Positions 26,179-34,413 of a stretch of DNA of 64,000 nt are shown one piece after another. The position numbers were made by a program, and so were the translations under genes. Position 1 is the first letter of the stretch. Every line of letters begins with the position of its first letter. Location of the stretch: contig CAZFEL010000005.1 in NCBI GenBank assembly GCA_964517675.1, positions 12,244 through 76,243 of the forward strand. Direction: 5' to 3'. The notes under the pieces were generated by a model. The model had not been told where the DNA came from. It made no database searches and saw only the letters and a list, made by a program, of their open reading frames with translations. Source of the stretch: Asbonarchaeum sp964517675 (GTDB taxonomy: Archaea; Nanohalarchaeota; Nanosalinia; Nanosalinales; Nanoanaerosalinaceae).

Positions 26179-26237
26179 GTCGCTATAGCTCCAATACTGC
26201 CGCGGACTTAAAAGCGTGGCTCCAGAGGTCCTGCCGG

Positions 26238-26723
26238 TCAGTCTGTCCGACGGTACCGCACGATGTCGAACCGATCGCGTTCCTCCCGGCCAATCTCTTT
26301 CCATGATCGTTCATCCCAGTCAGGGAACCGGGTGTCCCCCTCATAGGACTCATGGAGCTCCGAGAGGATCATCGTATCGGCATGCTCGAGGAACTGCTCA
26401 TAGATCGAGGCCCCGCCGATGACGAAGACCTCCTCGTCCAGTTCTCCCGCGGTCTCGATCGCTTCCTCGATCCCGTGGACGTTGATCACGTCGTCCGGCA
26501 GGTCGAGGTCCTCGTGGCTGAGGACGATGTTGGTCCGGCCCGGAAGCGGTCCACCGAGGCCGTCCTCGATGTCCTCCCATGTGGTCTGTCCCATGACGAC
26601 AGGATGACCCGCAGTGGTCTCGCGGAAGTGTTCCTGGTCTTCCGGCAGGTCCCACGGTATCGAGCCACCCCGCCCGATGACCCTGTTTGCCGCGACCGCC
26701 GCGATGAGGATGATCTCTGTCAT
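26238..26723 (-). CDS. folA: Dihydrofolate reductase
   Basis: 161 residues. ILIAAVAANRVIGRGGSIPW is the substrate-binding opening, VVMGQTTWEDI holds the conserved M-G-x-x-T-W, and VFVIGGASIYEQF is the NADPH-binding G-G. It reduces dihydrofolate formed by thymidylate synthase. Start overlaps thyA by ATGA. Third gene of glyA-thyA-folA, a complete thymidylate cycle in one transcript. Confidence 0.96.
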   Translation of the reverse strand: MTEIILIAAVAANRVIGRGGSIPWDLPEDQEHFRETTAGHPVVMGQTTWEDIEDGLGGPLPGRTNIVLSHEDLDLPDDVINVHGIEEAIETAGELDEEVFVIGGASIYEQFLEHADTMILSELHESYEGDTRFPDWDERSWKEIGREERDRFDIVRYRRTD

Positions 26724-27727
26724 TCTGCCACAGCGAACCTGATCGGTCCATGGCTCTGGTAGTCCTCCAGGTTTATGTCATCGACGGTCAGGTCCTCCAT
26801 CGGTCTGCCCTCGACCACGATCGATGGGCGGTCATAGGGCTCCCGGGACAGCTGCTCGAGGAGCCCCGGGACGTGGTCGTGGTTTTTCTCGCCATCAGGC
26901 TCGGCCGGGGCCTCCTCAAGGAGCCAGTCTTTCACCCGGCGGTACCCATCTCGTCCATCGACACCCACCAGCCGGTCCTGGAGTTCATCCAAGCGGTCCG
27001 CATAAAATCCGGCGCGATCGCCTTTCCCGCAGTACACGTGGGCGTCCACGATCGTGTGCCCGAAGGCCCCGATCTCCAGGCCTGTCCGCTCCGCGATGTA
27101 GTGGGTGAGGGCAGAATAGGACGCGATGTTGAACGGCACCCCCACCGCGATGTCCCCGGAGCGCTGGGTCAGATGGGTGTTGAGCCGTCCGTCCTGGACG
27201 TTGAGGGCGAAGGTGTAATGGCACGGCGGCAGCCGCGAGACCGCAGCATTGGCCGGGTGCCAGGCACTGACAACCATCCTGCGGGAGCGGGGCTCGTCCC
27301 GGAGCGTGTCGATGACATAGCGGAGCTGGTCGAAGGTCCTGCCCTGGGGCTCCTCGTTCACCCAGCGGTGATCGTCCGCCGGCCAGGCCTCACCATCGAG
27401 GCTGCCCTCGGGCAGCGGGAACCGACGCCAGAACCGGCCATAGGCAGTCTCGAGCATCCCGTCCTCATCACTCCATGCGTCCCAGATCGAGGTCTCCTTC
27501 CGGAGCTCCCTGATGTGTTCTTTCCCGGAGAGATACCACAGCAGCTCGTGGACCAGGGCCGACCAGCGGTTCCCGTCCATCTGCTTCGTCGTCAGAAGCG
27601 GGAACCCCTGCTGGAGGTCGATGCGGTAGGACCGAGAAAACGTCGCGATGGTATCGACCGCGGTCCGGTTGGGTTTGTGCGAGCCGTTGCAGAGTGCGTC
27701 CGTGACGAGGTCGTGGTACTGGTCCAT
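26720..27727 (-). CDS. thyA: Thymidylate synthase
   Basis: 335 residues. PLLTTKQM and HELLWYLSGKEHI open the protein, RLPPCHYTFAL contains the catalytic Cys, LTQRSGDIAVGVPFNIASY binds dUMP, and GHTIVDAHVY closes the active site. It methylates dUMP with methylene-THF. AGGTGATACG just before the ATG is a strong Shine-Dalgarno site. Longer than E. coli ThyA because of insertions around DEDGMLETAYGRFWRRF and before the C-terminus. The gene type is bacterial-like and uses folate, unlike methanogens. Confidence 0.96.
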   Translation of the reverse strand: MDQYHDLVTDALCNGSHKPNRTAVDTIATFSRSYRIDLQQGFPLLTTKQMDGNRWSALVHELLWYLSGKEHIRELRKETSIWDAWSDEDGMLETAYGRFWRRFPLPEGSLDGEAWPADDHRWVNEEPQGRTFDQLRYVIDTLRDEPRSRRMVVSAWHPANAAVSRLPPCHYTFALNVQDGRLNTHLTQRSGDIAVGVPFNIASYSALTHYIAERTGLEIGAFGHTIVDAHVYCGKGDRAGFYADRLDELQDRLVGVDGRDGYRRVKDWLLEEAPAEPDGEKNHDHVPGLLEQLSREPYDRPSIVVEGRPMEDLTVDDINLEDYQSHGPIRFAVAE

Positions 27728-27735
27728 CGTATCAC

Positions 27736-28983
27736 CTAGTAACGGATGTCTGTATCATCGTAGATCGGGTGGGTTTCACACAGCTCCGTGACCTCCTTTC
27801 GTACCGCATCCGTCTCGCCGTCGAGGCCGCGGTCGATCAGGTCCCCGATCCGGCAGAACTGCTGTTCCTCCAGTCCACGCGTGGTCAGGGCCGGGACCCC
27901 GATGCGGATGCCGGAGGTCACCCGTGGCGGGCGGTCGTCGTACGGTATCATGTTCTTGTTGACGACGATACCAGCCTCCTCGAGGCGCTTCTCTGCCTCT
28001 TTCCCTGTCATCTCCCGGGAGGTCATGTCCGCCAGCACGAGGTGGGTATCGGTCCCCCCGCTGACCAGCCGGATGCCGTGGTCCCGGAGCCGCTCCGCCA
28101 GGGCATCGGCGTTGGCACGGATCTGGCGCTGGTAGGCCTCGAAGTCCTCCTCCTGGGCCAGTCCGAAGGAGACCGCCTTGGCCGCGACCTGGTGCATCAG
28201 CGGGCCGCCCTGGCTGTGCGGGAAGACACCGTGGTCGATGTCATCGGCGAGGTCGTCCTGGCACATGATCATCCCGCCCCGGGCGCCCCGGAGGGTCTTG
28301 TGGGTCGTCGTGGTGACGATGTCACAGGCCGGGAACGGGTCCGGGTGGATGCCAGCAGCGACCAGCCCGGCGATGTGGGCGATATCCGCCATCAGGTACG
28401 CATCCGTGGCATCCGCGGCCTCCCGGAACGCCTCGAAAGGCACCTCCCGGGGGTACGCGGAGAAGCCACAGACGATGAGGTCCGGATCGGTCTCCTCGGC
28501 GGCAGCGATGATGTCCCCGTGCTCGAACCGCTCGGTCCGTTCGTTGATCGCGTAGGTCTCGAAGTCGAAGAGGTTCCCGGAGAAGTTGACCCCGTGGCCA
28601 TGGCTGAGATGGCCGCCGTGGTCCAGGACCGGGCCGAGGACGGTATCGCCGGCCTCGAGGACGGAGAAATACGCCGCGAAGTTGGCCTGGGAGCCCGAAT
28701 GGGGCTGGACGTTGACGTGGTCCGCCCCGAAGAGCTCGGCCCCACGGTCCCGTGCCAAATCCTCGATCGCATCGTGGTGCTGACAGCCGGCGTAGTACCG
28801 CTCGCCAGGATAGCCTTCCGCATACTTGTTGGTCAGGATCGATCCCTGGGCCTGGAGGACCTCCTGGGGGACGAAGTTCTCGGAGGCGATCATCTCGAGG
28901 CCGCCCCGCTCCTGTCTGTCCTTCTCGTTTTTGAGTATGTCATGTATCTCGGGGTCTGCGTGTCGTAGGTCTCTGTGTTCCAT
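27736..28983 (-). CDS. glyA: Serine hydroxymethyltransferase
   Basis: 415 residues. SENFVPQEVLQAQGSILTNK, YYAGC, HVNVQPHSGSQAN and the PLP-lysine motif TTTTHKTLRGARGGM are all present. It makes glycine and methylene-THF from serine, feeding thyA. It heads the glyA-thyA-folA operon; thyA starts eight bases after the stop. GAGGAACG upstream of ATG is a weak ribosome site. The roughly 300 bp before it lack genes and are GC-rich. Confidence 0.96.
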   Translation of the reverse strand: MEHRDLRHADPEIHDILKNEKDRQERGGLEMIASENFVPQEVLQAQGSILTNKYAEGYPGERYYAGCQHHDAIEDLARDRGAELFGADHVNVQPHSGSQANFAAYFSVLEAGDTVLGPVLDHGGHLSHGHGVNFSGNLFDFETYAINERTERFEHGDIIAAAEETDPDLIVCGFSAYPREVPFEAFREAADATDAYLMADIAHIAGLVAAGIHPDPFPACDIVTTTTHKTLRGARGGMIMCQDDLADDIDHGVFPHSQGGPLMHQVAAKAVSFGLAQEEDFEAYQRQIRANADALAERLRDHGIRLVSGGTDTHLVLADMTSREMTGKEAEKRLEEAGIVVNKNMIPYDDRPPRVTSGIRIGVPALTTRGLEEQQFCRIGDLIDRGLDGETDAVRKEVTELCETHPIYDDTDIRY

Positions 28984-29299
28984 GCTCGTTCCTCGCTGGC
29001 CGGGGGAGATAGGATGGAAGGGAAAAAATCGGATGGTATCGCGGCGGTATCAGGCGGGATCGTCGGGCGGGCGGTGCCCGCGGTCGGTGGCCTGTGCGGG
29101 CATGATGTGGCGTCCTCCCTCCGTGCCGAGAACGGGATGGTACCGCGGGTTTGGTCCGTCAGGTGCCGCCGTCCGCCGGTGTTCCGTGGTCTGGACCATC
29201 GTGTCGTACCTGTACATCAATAGTGTCGTACCCGTGAAGTATGTTGGACGACAGTAGATGTCACCACTGTGCGCACACCGGTCCGGCCACAAAGCATAA
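28984..29299 (-). promoter_or_regulatory. Gene-free upstream region of glyA
   Basis: No convincing reading frame. It holds a 10-bp direct repeat GTGTCGTACC at 29201-29210 and 29223-29232 (22-bp period, two helical turns), the palindromic CCGCGG cores at 29077-29083 and 29143-29149, and a GGGC-GGT-GCCC hairpin at 29068-29079. It could be a control region and leader for the thymidylate operon. No TATA box is clear. Confidence 0.35.
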
Positions 29300-29334
29300 A
29301 TGGGTCAGCCCCGCTGGGGTTACTACGACAGTGT

Positions 29335-29414
29335 GCCCGGGTGGCCGGATCCGGCGAACCGTCTGCGGTTCGACCGGTCGAGAAACCGCCAGGTTTTGAC
29401 GGAGCCACCCGGCG
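29335..29414 (+). repeat. tRNA-Ser 5'-end copy forming a hairpin (first)
   Basis: Begins GCCCGGGTGGCCGG, the same first ten bases as the tRNA-Ser at 29507, and ends GCCACCCGGCG so that the ends pair over about ten bases. Inside, CGAACCG and CGGTTCG pair. CATAAATG at about 29294 could promote it. It does not fold as a full tRNA. Confidence 0.5.
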
Positions 29415-29430
29415 ACAGCACCCACACAAT

Positions 29431-29481
29431 GCCCGGGTGGGGGAGAACACGCACCTATCGGTGCTCAATCCGCTCACCCGG
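29431..29481 (+). repeat. tRNA-Ser 5'-end copy forming a hairpin (second)
   Basis: Again begins GCCCGGGTGG, with CCGGGTG/CACCCGG closing and GCACC-TATC-GGTGC inside. Preceded, like the tRNA gene itself, by CAAT immediately before GCCCGGG. Confidence 0.5.
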
Positions 29482-29506
29482 AAAAATTCACAAGGAAAAG
29501 AGCAAT

Positions 29507-29696
29507 GCCCGGGTGGCGGAGTCTGGCCCATCGCGGCGGATTCGAGCCTTGTATCGTCCTCGAACGCTGACGGTCGCAACCACGACCGGATGATCTCACG
29601 AGGAACCCGTCACGTCCCTATATCAACGTCACAGGGGCGGCAAGCTAATTATCCGTTGGGCGTGAGCCCTCGCAGGTTCAAATCCTGCCCCGGGCG
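29507..29696 (+). tRNA. tRNA-Ser(CGA) with 104-nt intron
   Basis: Acceptor GCCCGGG (29507-29513) pairs with CCCGGGC (29689-29695), discriminator G. The D stem is GCG/CGC; the anticodon stem is GCGGA (29533-29540 region) with TCCGT (29652-29656). The anticodon loop TT-CGA-G is followed by an intron and closes with A. The long variable arm is GGGC-GTGA-GCCC, and the T arm is GCAGG-TTCAAAT-CCTGC. The type II variable arm and CGA anticodon give serine. The intron is 29547-29650, after position 37; mature length is 86 nt. CCA is not encoded. A CTTG/CAAG pairing near the splice sites fits a relaxed bulge-helix-bulge. Confidence 0.82.
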
Positions 29697-29784
29697 CTCG
29701 CAGTTTCGCGAGGAGAAACAGACGGTTCGCTCCGCGAACCGACTAGAAAGATTCGCCTTCTCGCCGAGAAGCCTCGTATCAGAC

Positions 29785-29800
29785 CCTGCCCCGGGCGCTC
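29785..29800 (+). repeat. Direct repeat of the tRNA-Ser 3' end
   Basis: CCTGCCCCGGGCGCTC is an exact 16-base copy of 29684-29699, which spans the tRNA 3' end. Such copies are left by integrases that target tRNA 3' ends. Confidence 0.6.
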
Positions 29801-29923
29801 CAAGTCTTCCGGAGTACTCCCAAATCACAGATCTGGTGCGGACCTAGCACCCTCCGGTTGCGAGTAAAAGAGAAGGGCTGTCCTCCGGACACCCCGACAG
29901 AACGTTCCTCCCGCGTGACTGTA

Positions 29924-29947
29924 GGCGTTCAACTCCTGCCCCTGGTT
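29924..29947 (+). repeat. Degenerate copy of tRNA-Ser T-arm/3' end
   Basis: TAGGCGTTCAACTCCTG then CCCCTGG resembles the tRNA T arm and acceptor strand (GCAGGTTCAAATCCTGC then CCCGGGC) with several changes. It borders the promoter of the next gene and may be an older attachment relic. Confidence 0.4.
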
Positions 29948-29997
29948 TCAGTCTGGTACACAACTATAATATAGCCGCATCAAGCACCCATGTAATA

Positions 29998-31932
29998 GTG
30001 CCTGTCATAACGTACCGCGGTATTACGCTGACCGTACTGGCCCTCCTTGCGGTAACAGGGATAGCTGCTCCGGTTACTGCAGGCAGTAGTGTTGGAGAAA
30101 GTGTTTATGCAGAAGATATCGACGGAACACAATCCCGTACGACACAGCGCGTGACGTTCCCTGTACGGATGGAGAATCAGAGCATCGCCGAGTTCTCAGT
30201 CGATACATCAGATCTTCCAGACGGTATCAGCATTACAGAGGCACAGGTATCGATCTCTGGTAGATGGACAGGGACGGTGAAAAGCTCCAGCCAAGACCGC
30301 ACCGTGGTCACGGTCGATAGCGGCGGTGCCAACGGGCAGGTCGGTGTTGAGATCGTATTCGAACTGAATATTGTGGAAAGAACATCTACAACACCGGTAA
30401 CGTATACAGTGACCGCCGCAGAGAGCGGCGACATCACGGACACGACATTCAGAGTAAAGAAGGAACAAAAACCAGACGATAGAAACCAGACGGCAGATGA
30501 TACCGGTCAAACCGAAAATGCCCAGGCCGTCGTCTATATCCGCGTCCTAGATCCTGAAGGCAACCCGATTCCACCGGAAGAAGCTGAAGTCGGAGCCAAG
30601 AGCAGATACAGGACATGGGGTGGAGGCCCGGTAGTGAATGGAACCATCCGGGTCAGCGCTCCACCCGGCACCCGGACGCTCTTTGCAGATGCCGACGGCT
30701 ACGCTACCGGGAAGCTACACGACGTGACCGTGGAGAAAGGAACACGGGAAGAGCCGTACGACATCAAGCTCCGAGACGGCGGTACGTATAAAGGCGTGGT
30801 TCGTGGAACGAACGGCGAGCCTGTTCAAGGTGCAACAGTGCCGATAGAAGATACAGAAGGGTTCGTATATCTCCCAAAGACGGATGCCAATGGCCGGTAC
30901 ACAATAACCCTCGCCAGCGGATCCTACAGCGCTCGCGTCCGGAAACAGGGCCGTGGTGTCAGCGATGAAGGGGATGTTTTCACCATCAGCTCTCCGGACG
31001 ATGTCGTAACGAACGACTTCACGATCAAAACCCCCTCCATCATATCCGGAAGCCTCCGACACATAAACGGCACTAAACCCAACATGGATGCTTTCAACCT
31101 ACAGACCGAAACAACTGGCGGCCTTGTATGGGTCGAGATTGGTCCCAGTGCGGCCGGAGATAGCCAAGAGGAAAAGTACACCCCACAGGACCTTTCCGCC
31201 TTTGGCGTGGATGAGACCACCACGTTCGAAATAACAGTAACTGTCAACAACTTCGAGCCCGACTCCCTGCTCTGGGCTGCCCGTGACATCAAGTGGGAGA
31301 CAGAACACACACCAGACGGTAATGTCAATATTACAGTCCGGACGAAACCTGTCCACATGGAGATGATCGACGGCGTGCATAGAGGGCCGACCGCCGATGC
31401 CAGCAACGTCAACTGGCCGTCAGATGATGGTGCAGATACCAGCTACGAGCAGGTCGTCCAGTTCGGCATCATCGAGATGGGTGGTCTCCCCCCGGACGTC
31501 AGACAGGCCCTTCAAGGGATGAGTGCGACCACGAACGCACAGACATTCGGGTTCCCACAAATAGATGACGGCGAACTATCCATCTATCTTGGCGCCCCTA
31601 GCAGACAGGTGGACGGCGACCAGCACACCGGCTTTTACAGGGTCTTCCTTCCTGATCGCTTGCTGAAGAAATGGGATATAGACAACCCGAAGCACGACCT
31701 CCAGACAATGTGGAAAGGAAACGACACATCATTCACCGTTGAAGAGGTCGATAATGGGGCCTATATCAAGATTGATCCGATCACCTATTCGGACGGCACG
31801 ATGACAGTCCGCTCCACGACATACAGCAAATCACTTCTGGACCGACTCCCGAGCATCCGCAGCATCACCTACACTGCCGGACAACTGTGGCGCGACCTCC
31901 GCATCCGGGCAGCGTTGCATCTCCCTCTGTAG
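29998..31932 (+). CDS. Exported multidomain protein with carboxypeptidase-regulatory-like repeats
   Basis: 644 residues from a GTG codon about 30 bases after the TATA box ACTATAATATAG, so probably leaderless. A signal peptide (about 1-28, ITLTVLALLAVTGIAAPVTAG) leads to beta-rich modules. RVLDPEGNPIPPEEAEVG and VVRGTNGEPVQGATVPIED are carboxypeptidase-regulatory-like (CNA-B/peptidase-associated) starts, the second continuing TDANGRYTITLASGSYSARV. No C-terminal anchor is clear. Base composition is visibly more AT-rich and codon choice more mixed than in the core genes around it. Likely a cell-surface or secreted protein of foreign origin; role unknown. Confidence 0.78.
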   Translation: MPVITYRGITLTVLALLAVTGIAAPVTAGSSVGESVYAEDIDGTQSRTTQRVTFPVRMENQSIAEFSVDTSDLPDGISITEAQVSISGRWTGTVKSSSQDRTVVTVDSGGANGQVGVEIVFELNIVERTSTTPVTYTVTAAESGDITDTTFRVKKEQKPDDRNQTADDTGQTENAQAVVYIRVLDPEGNPIPPEEAEVGAKSRYRTWGGGPVVNGTIRVSAPPGTRTLFADADGYATGKLHDVTVEKGTREEPYDIKLRDGGTYKGVVRGTNGEPVQGATVPIEDTEGFVYLPKTDANGRYTITLASGSYSARVRKQGRGVSDEGDVFTISSPDDVVTNDFTIKTPSIISGSLRHINGTKPNMDAFNLQTETTGGLVWVEIGPSAAGDSQEEKYTPQDLSAFGVDETTTFEITVTVNNFEPDSLLWAARDIKWETEHTPDGNVNITVRTKPVHMEMIDGVHRGPTADASNVNWPSDDGADTSYEQVVQFGIIEMGGLPPDVRQALQGMSATTNAQTFGFPQIDDGELSIYLGAPSRQVDGDQHTGFYRVFLPDRLLKKWDIDNPKHDLQTMWKGNDTSFTVEEVDNGAYIKIDPITYSDGTMTVRSTTYSKSLLDRLPSIRSITYTAGQLWRDLRIRAALHLPL

Positions 31933-32236
31933 ATAGACAACGGTCGCATACCTACCTTTTCACAATCGGCATGCACCGTAGGAGATTCATCGACAGCTTG
32001 TGATGAACGCGACGAGAAGCGAGAAAGGGAACCCAGGACCGGGCTGATCGTCGTAAACGTCTCCACTGAACGTACCCCTCTGCACAGAGGCAGCGAAGCT
32101 AGAAACGCTAAGGAGCGCTACCCTGCTAACACTGTGTCCGAAGCTGCTGGCGCAATCGCCAACCCCATACCGGACTCACGCAGCTTGTATAACTAACCCT
32201 CTGACACGCTCCTCAGCGACACCCGTCCTGTTGCGT
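31933..32236. other. Gene-free stretch between exported protein and redox operon
   Basis: About 300 bp without a supported gene. One plus-strand frame stays open for some 75 codons to a stop near 32195 but has no good start and no recognised family. Several CTGA and GTGATGA strings resemble box C/D elements but are not arranged convincingly. The 3' part may hold the redox operon terminator. Confidence 0.4.
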
Positions 32237-32638
32237 TCAGCAGAACTCGCAGGTATCGTTATGCTCTTCCTCTGCGTCCTGTGCCTGTTCGTGGTGCTCC
32301 ATCTCTCCGCTCCCGGTCTCCAAGTCGAGCCCTGCCTGCTTCCACCGGGCCTTGCCGCCCTTGAAATCGGTGACGTTCGTGAAGCCGAGGTCATGGAACT
32401 TCTCATCCGCCTTCACACTGGCCTGGCAAACGTAGCTGGCACAGTAGAGGACAATATCCTCATCCGTGTCCAGTTCGTCCTCGGCCCGGTCCTCAATCTC
32501 GTTGAGCGGCATACTGATGGCGCCGGGGATGTGTCCGTCCTCGTACTGGTCCTGACCGAGCACCTCGATGAGCGTGAAATCGTCGTTGTTCTCCCGTTTT
32601 TCCAACAGTGTCTCCAGGGTGATGAATTCTGTGCGCAT
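32237..32638 (-). CDS. Rhodanese-domain protein with CxxC tail
   Basis: 133 residues. GQDQYEDGHIPGAISMPL is the rhodanese core and IVLYCASYVCQASVKA the active loop, with the sulphur-carrying Cys and a second Cys five positions away. GFTNVTDFKGGKARW is the usual C-terminal part. After the fold, an acidic His-containing linker ends in DTCEFC, a CxxC tail that could hold metal or form a disulfide. Last gene of a four-gene minus-strand redox operon. It would move sulphane sulphur or act in thiol repair. Confidence 0.88.
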   Translation of the reverse strand: MRTEFITLETLLEKRENNDDFTLIEVLGQDQYEDGHIPGAISMPLNEIEDRAEDELDTDEDIVLYCASYVCQASVKADEKFHDLGFTNVTDFKGGKARWKQAGLDLETGSGEMEHHEQAQDAEEEHNDTCEFC

Positions 32639-32672
32639 GGTGGTTCACGTATCAACATTCTCCTCCATCAGT

Positions 32673-33203
32673 TTATAAGCCCGGGTCGATCCTCTCGACG
32701 GTACAGGTCTGGCTGCGTCCGGTATATTCCAGCGCACCCAGCATAATGGCGATGCTAACTGCCTGGACTCCCAGCCCGTTGAACGGCAGCAGTGCGACAC
32801 CGCCGGACAGCCCAAGCAACGTCAGGACGCCCGCACCGCAGCTCGCGCATCCCGCAGCGGAGAACCCGACAAGGCTGCCTCCCACACCGGAGAGCGATCC
32901 AGTCACCGTATAGCTCGCGAGGAGGGAGAGACCCGTGGTAACGGTGACGATACCGGCAAGTACTGCGATGACGGCCGGGAACACGAGACCGAGCACGCCG
33001 TGCGTCGCGTACTGGTTCCAGATGAGCAACGGCAGCATCTCCGTCCACAGGTAGGTGACATCAGCCATCAGCAGCTGCATCGAATACGTTGGCCGGGTGA
33101 GCAGAAGGAACAGGACGAACACGACCATACTCACTGCCGTGGTAGCGGTGGTCCGTTTCCAGTTCCGGGTCACCTGCCGCAGCGACGCCTTGATGCCGTC
33201 CAT
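32673..33203 (-). CDS. Membrane protein with CxxC in a glycine-rich span
   Basis: 176 residues with about four hydrophobic spans (22-38, 70-100, 105-135, 137-160). GFSAAGCASCGAGVLTLLG places Cys119 and Cys122 at the start of a membrane helix, a typical arrangement in thiol-redox partners of the membrane. It starts directly after the stop of the DsbA-like gene, so the two are coupled. Likely role: passing electrons or reducing equivalents to or from the extracellular DsbA-like domain (inference from operon and Cys pair). Confidence 0.75.
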   Translation of the reverse strand: MDGIKASLRQVTRNWKRTTATTAVSMVVFVLFLLLTRPTYSMQLLMADVTYLWTEMLPLLIWNQYATHGVLGLVFPAVIAVLAGIVTVTTGLSLLASYTVTGSLSGVGGSLVGFSAAGCASCGAGVLTLLGLSGGVALLPFNGLGVQAVSIAIMLGALEYTGRSQTCTVERIDPGL

Positions 33204-34076
33204 TCAACTCACCTGTCGGATAGCGTTCCGGAACTGCGACACAGGCTGTGGCCCGACCAGTTTCACAGAGTTGCCTGTCTCCTGGTTGTAGATGATGAAC
33301 GACGGGGTGCCACGGATCCCCTGCTTCCGGCCCTCATCCAGGTCCTCCTGCACTTCTCCGCTGTACGTATCCTGGTTCAACGCGGTCCGCACCTTCTCAA
33401 CGTCGATCCCATCGATCTGACCGGTGAGTTCCAGGATGTTCTGCTGTGACGCCCAGCCGGACCCTTCCCTGCCCTGGTTGTCGTATATGTGTGCATGCCA
33501 TTCCCAGAAGGCTTGCGGGTCGCTGTCCTTGACCTGGTCCCACACCGCCTGTGAGGCCTGCGCAGGTATCGGTGACTTCGGGGTGATGACCGGGAAGTTC
33601 TTCTTCACGAACATGGCCTCGCCGGCATCGATGACCTGCTGTCTCAGCCGTGGGAAGGAACGCTGCTCAAACGCGCGGCAGGACGGGCACGTGTAGTCGC
33701 CGAAATAGTAGATCGTCGTCGAGGCGCTGGAATCGCCGAGTACAGGATCATCCGTCGACAGGCTGATACCGCTGCCGGTAGCCGCACCTGTCCCCCCCGT
33801 GCTCCCGCTGCTACCGCCAAACGCAAACAAAGCGCCGACACCGAGGAGTGCAACCAGACCAGCCACAAGATACGTCTTGTTGATACCGAGCACTGCATTA
33901 GCGAGATCGCTCCGGTGCGTCTTCCGGTGGTCCTGCAGCAGTTCATCCGAGCCGAACCGTTCGCCGCAGTCCGGACACTCCGACAGCTTGCTGTGGTCAT
34001 AGTCCTCCATATGCTGTTCCAGAGCCTCTTCGGAGCCGAAGGATGTGCCGCATTTCTCACAGTCGTGTCCGCCCAT
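33204..34076 (-). CDS. C2H2 zinc fingers fused through a TM helix to a DsbA-like thioredoxin domain
   Basis: 290 residues. Two C2H2 fingers open the protein (C6-x2-C9...H22-x5-H28; C34-x2-C37...H50-x3-H54). A transmembrane helix (about 68-87) and a Gly/Ser/Thr linker follow, then a DsbA/DSBA-like domain with YYFGDYTCPSCRAFEQRSF (CPSC at 130-133) and cis-Pro in IRGTPSFII. The fingers would be cytoplasmic and the oxidoreductase outside. DsbA-like exported thioredoxins are common in haloarchaea; tethering to paired C2H2 fingers is unusual. Operon partner of a SelW-like protein and a CxxC membrane protein. Confidence 0.88.
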   Translation of the reverse strand: MGGHDCEKCGTSFGSEEALEQHMEDYDHSKLSECPDCGERFGSDELLQDHRKTHRSDLANAVLGINKTYLVAGLVALLGVGALFAFGGSSGSTGGTGAATGSGISLSTDDPVLGDSSASTTIYYFGDYTCPSCRAFEQRSFPRLRQQVIDAGEAMFVKKNFPVITPKSPIPAQASQAVWDQVKDSDPQAFWEWHAHIYDNQGREGSGWASQQNILELTGQIDGIDVEKVRTALNQDTYSGEVQEDLDEGRKQGIRGTPSFIIYNQETGNSVKLVGPQPVSQFRNAIRQVS

Positions 34077-34082
34077 TGGTTC

Positions 34083-34325
34083 TCACAGCTGTTGTCGTAC
34101 GTCGTCCACGATGCGTTCGATAACGGTATCAGGGTCATAATCGTCCTCGCCGCTGTGGAAGACGTGGTCGCCGTCCACGCTGACGATGACCACCCCACCG
34201 TGTCCTGGAGTCAGAGAGACCTGATCAACGTCCTCCTCGACAGCGGCAAGGATTGCTTCCTGGATATTGACCGCTTGGTCCCGCATCCCACAGGGGACGC
34301 AGTATTCGATGTCGATAGTGCTCAT
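34083..34325 (-). CDS. SelW/Rdx-family thioredoxin-like protein
   Basis: 80 residues. IDIEYCVPCGMRDQAVNIQEAI, with CVPC at 9-12, matches the Rdx family (SelW, SelT, SelH relatives), in which CxxU is replaced by CxxC. GGVVIVSVDGDHVFHSGEDD is the strand pair, and the helix EAILAAVEEDV is standard. It acts as a small thiol oxidoreductase. First gene of the redox operon, six bases before the DsbA-like gene, and divergent from an HxlR regulator. Confidence 0.85.
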   Translation of the reverse strand: MSTIDIEYCVPCGMRDQAVNIQEAILAAVEEDVDQVSLTPGHGGVVIVSVDGDHVFHSGEDDYDPDTVIERIVDDVRQQL

Positions 34326-34413
34326 GAGGTATCACGTAGATACTTAATAGTTAACAGTTACTTTTTATACTGGTCAGATACCGGACAGTGAACCCGTTAC
34401 CCTGTGGTAACCC
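34326..34413. promoter_or_regulatory. Divergent promoter with HxlR-type palindrome
   Basis: Plus strand: TTTTTATAC at 34362-34370, then a perfect palindrome GTTACC-CTGT-GGTAAC at 34396-34411 ending just before ATG 34414, over the expected transcription start. Minus strand: ACTATTAAGTATC near 34340-34352 serves the redox operon and overlaps a second GTTAACAGTTAC element (34350-34361). The shared GTTAC half-site suggests one regulator controls both directions. Confidence 0.65.

Noticed and set aside
29100..29160. 5S rRNA
   Set aside because: On the minus strand CCATCCCGTTCTCGGCA resembles 5S loop C, but helices I, IV and V and their loops cannot be found around it.
29547..29650. Guide RNA inside the tRNA-Ser intron
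   Set aside because: GGATGATC and CTGA are present, but no complete C/D or H/ACA arrangement can be drawn.
31990..32060. Box C/D sRNA
   Set aside because: GTGATGA and CTGA strings occur, but C' and D' boxes and a closing stem are not in the right places.
31970..32195. Open plus-strand frame, possible transposase tail
   Set aside because: About 75 open codons without a start, TnpB motifs or acidic composition; not supported as a gene or relic.
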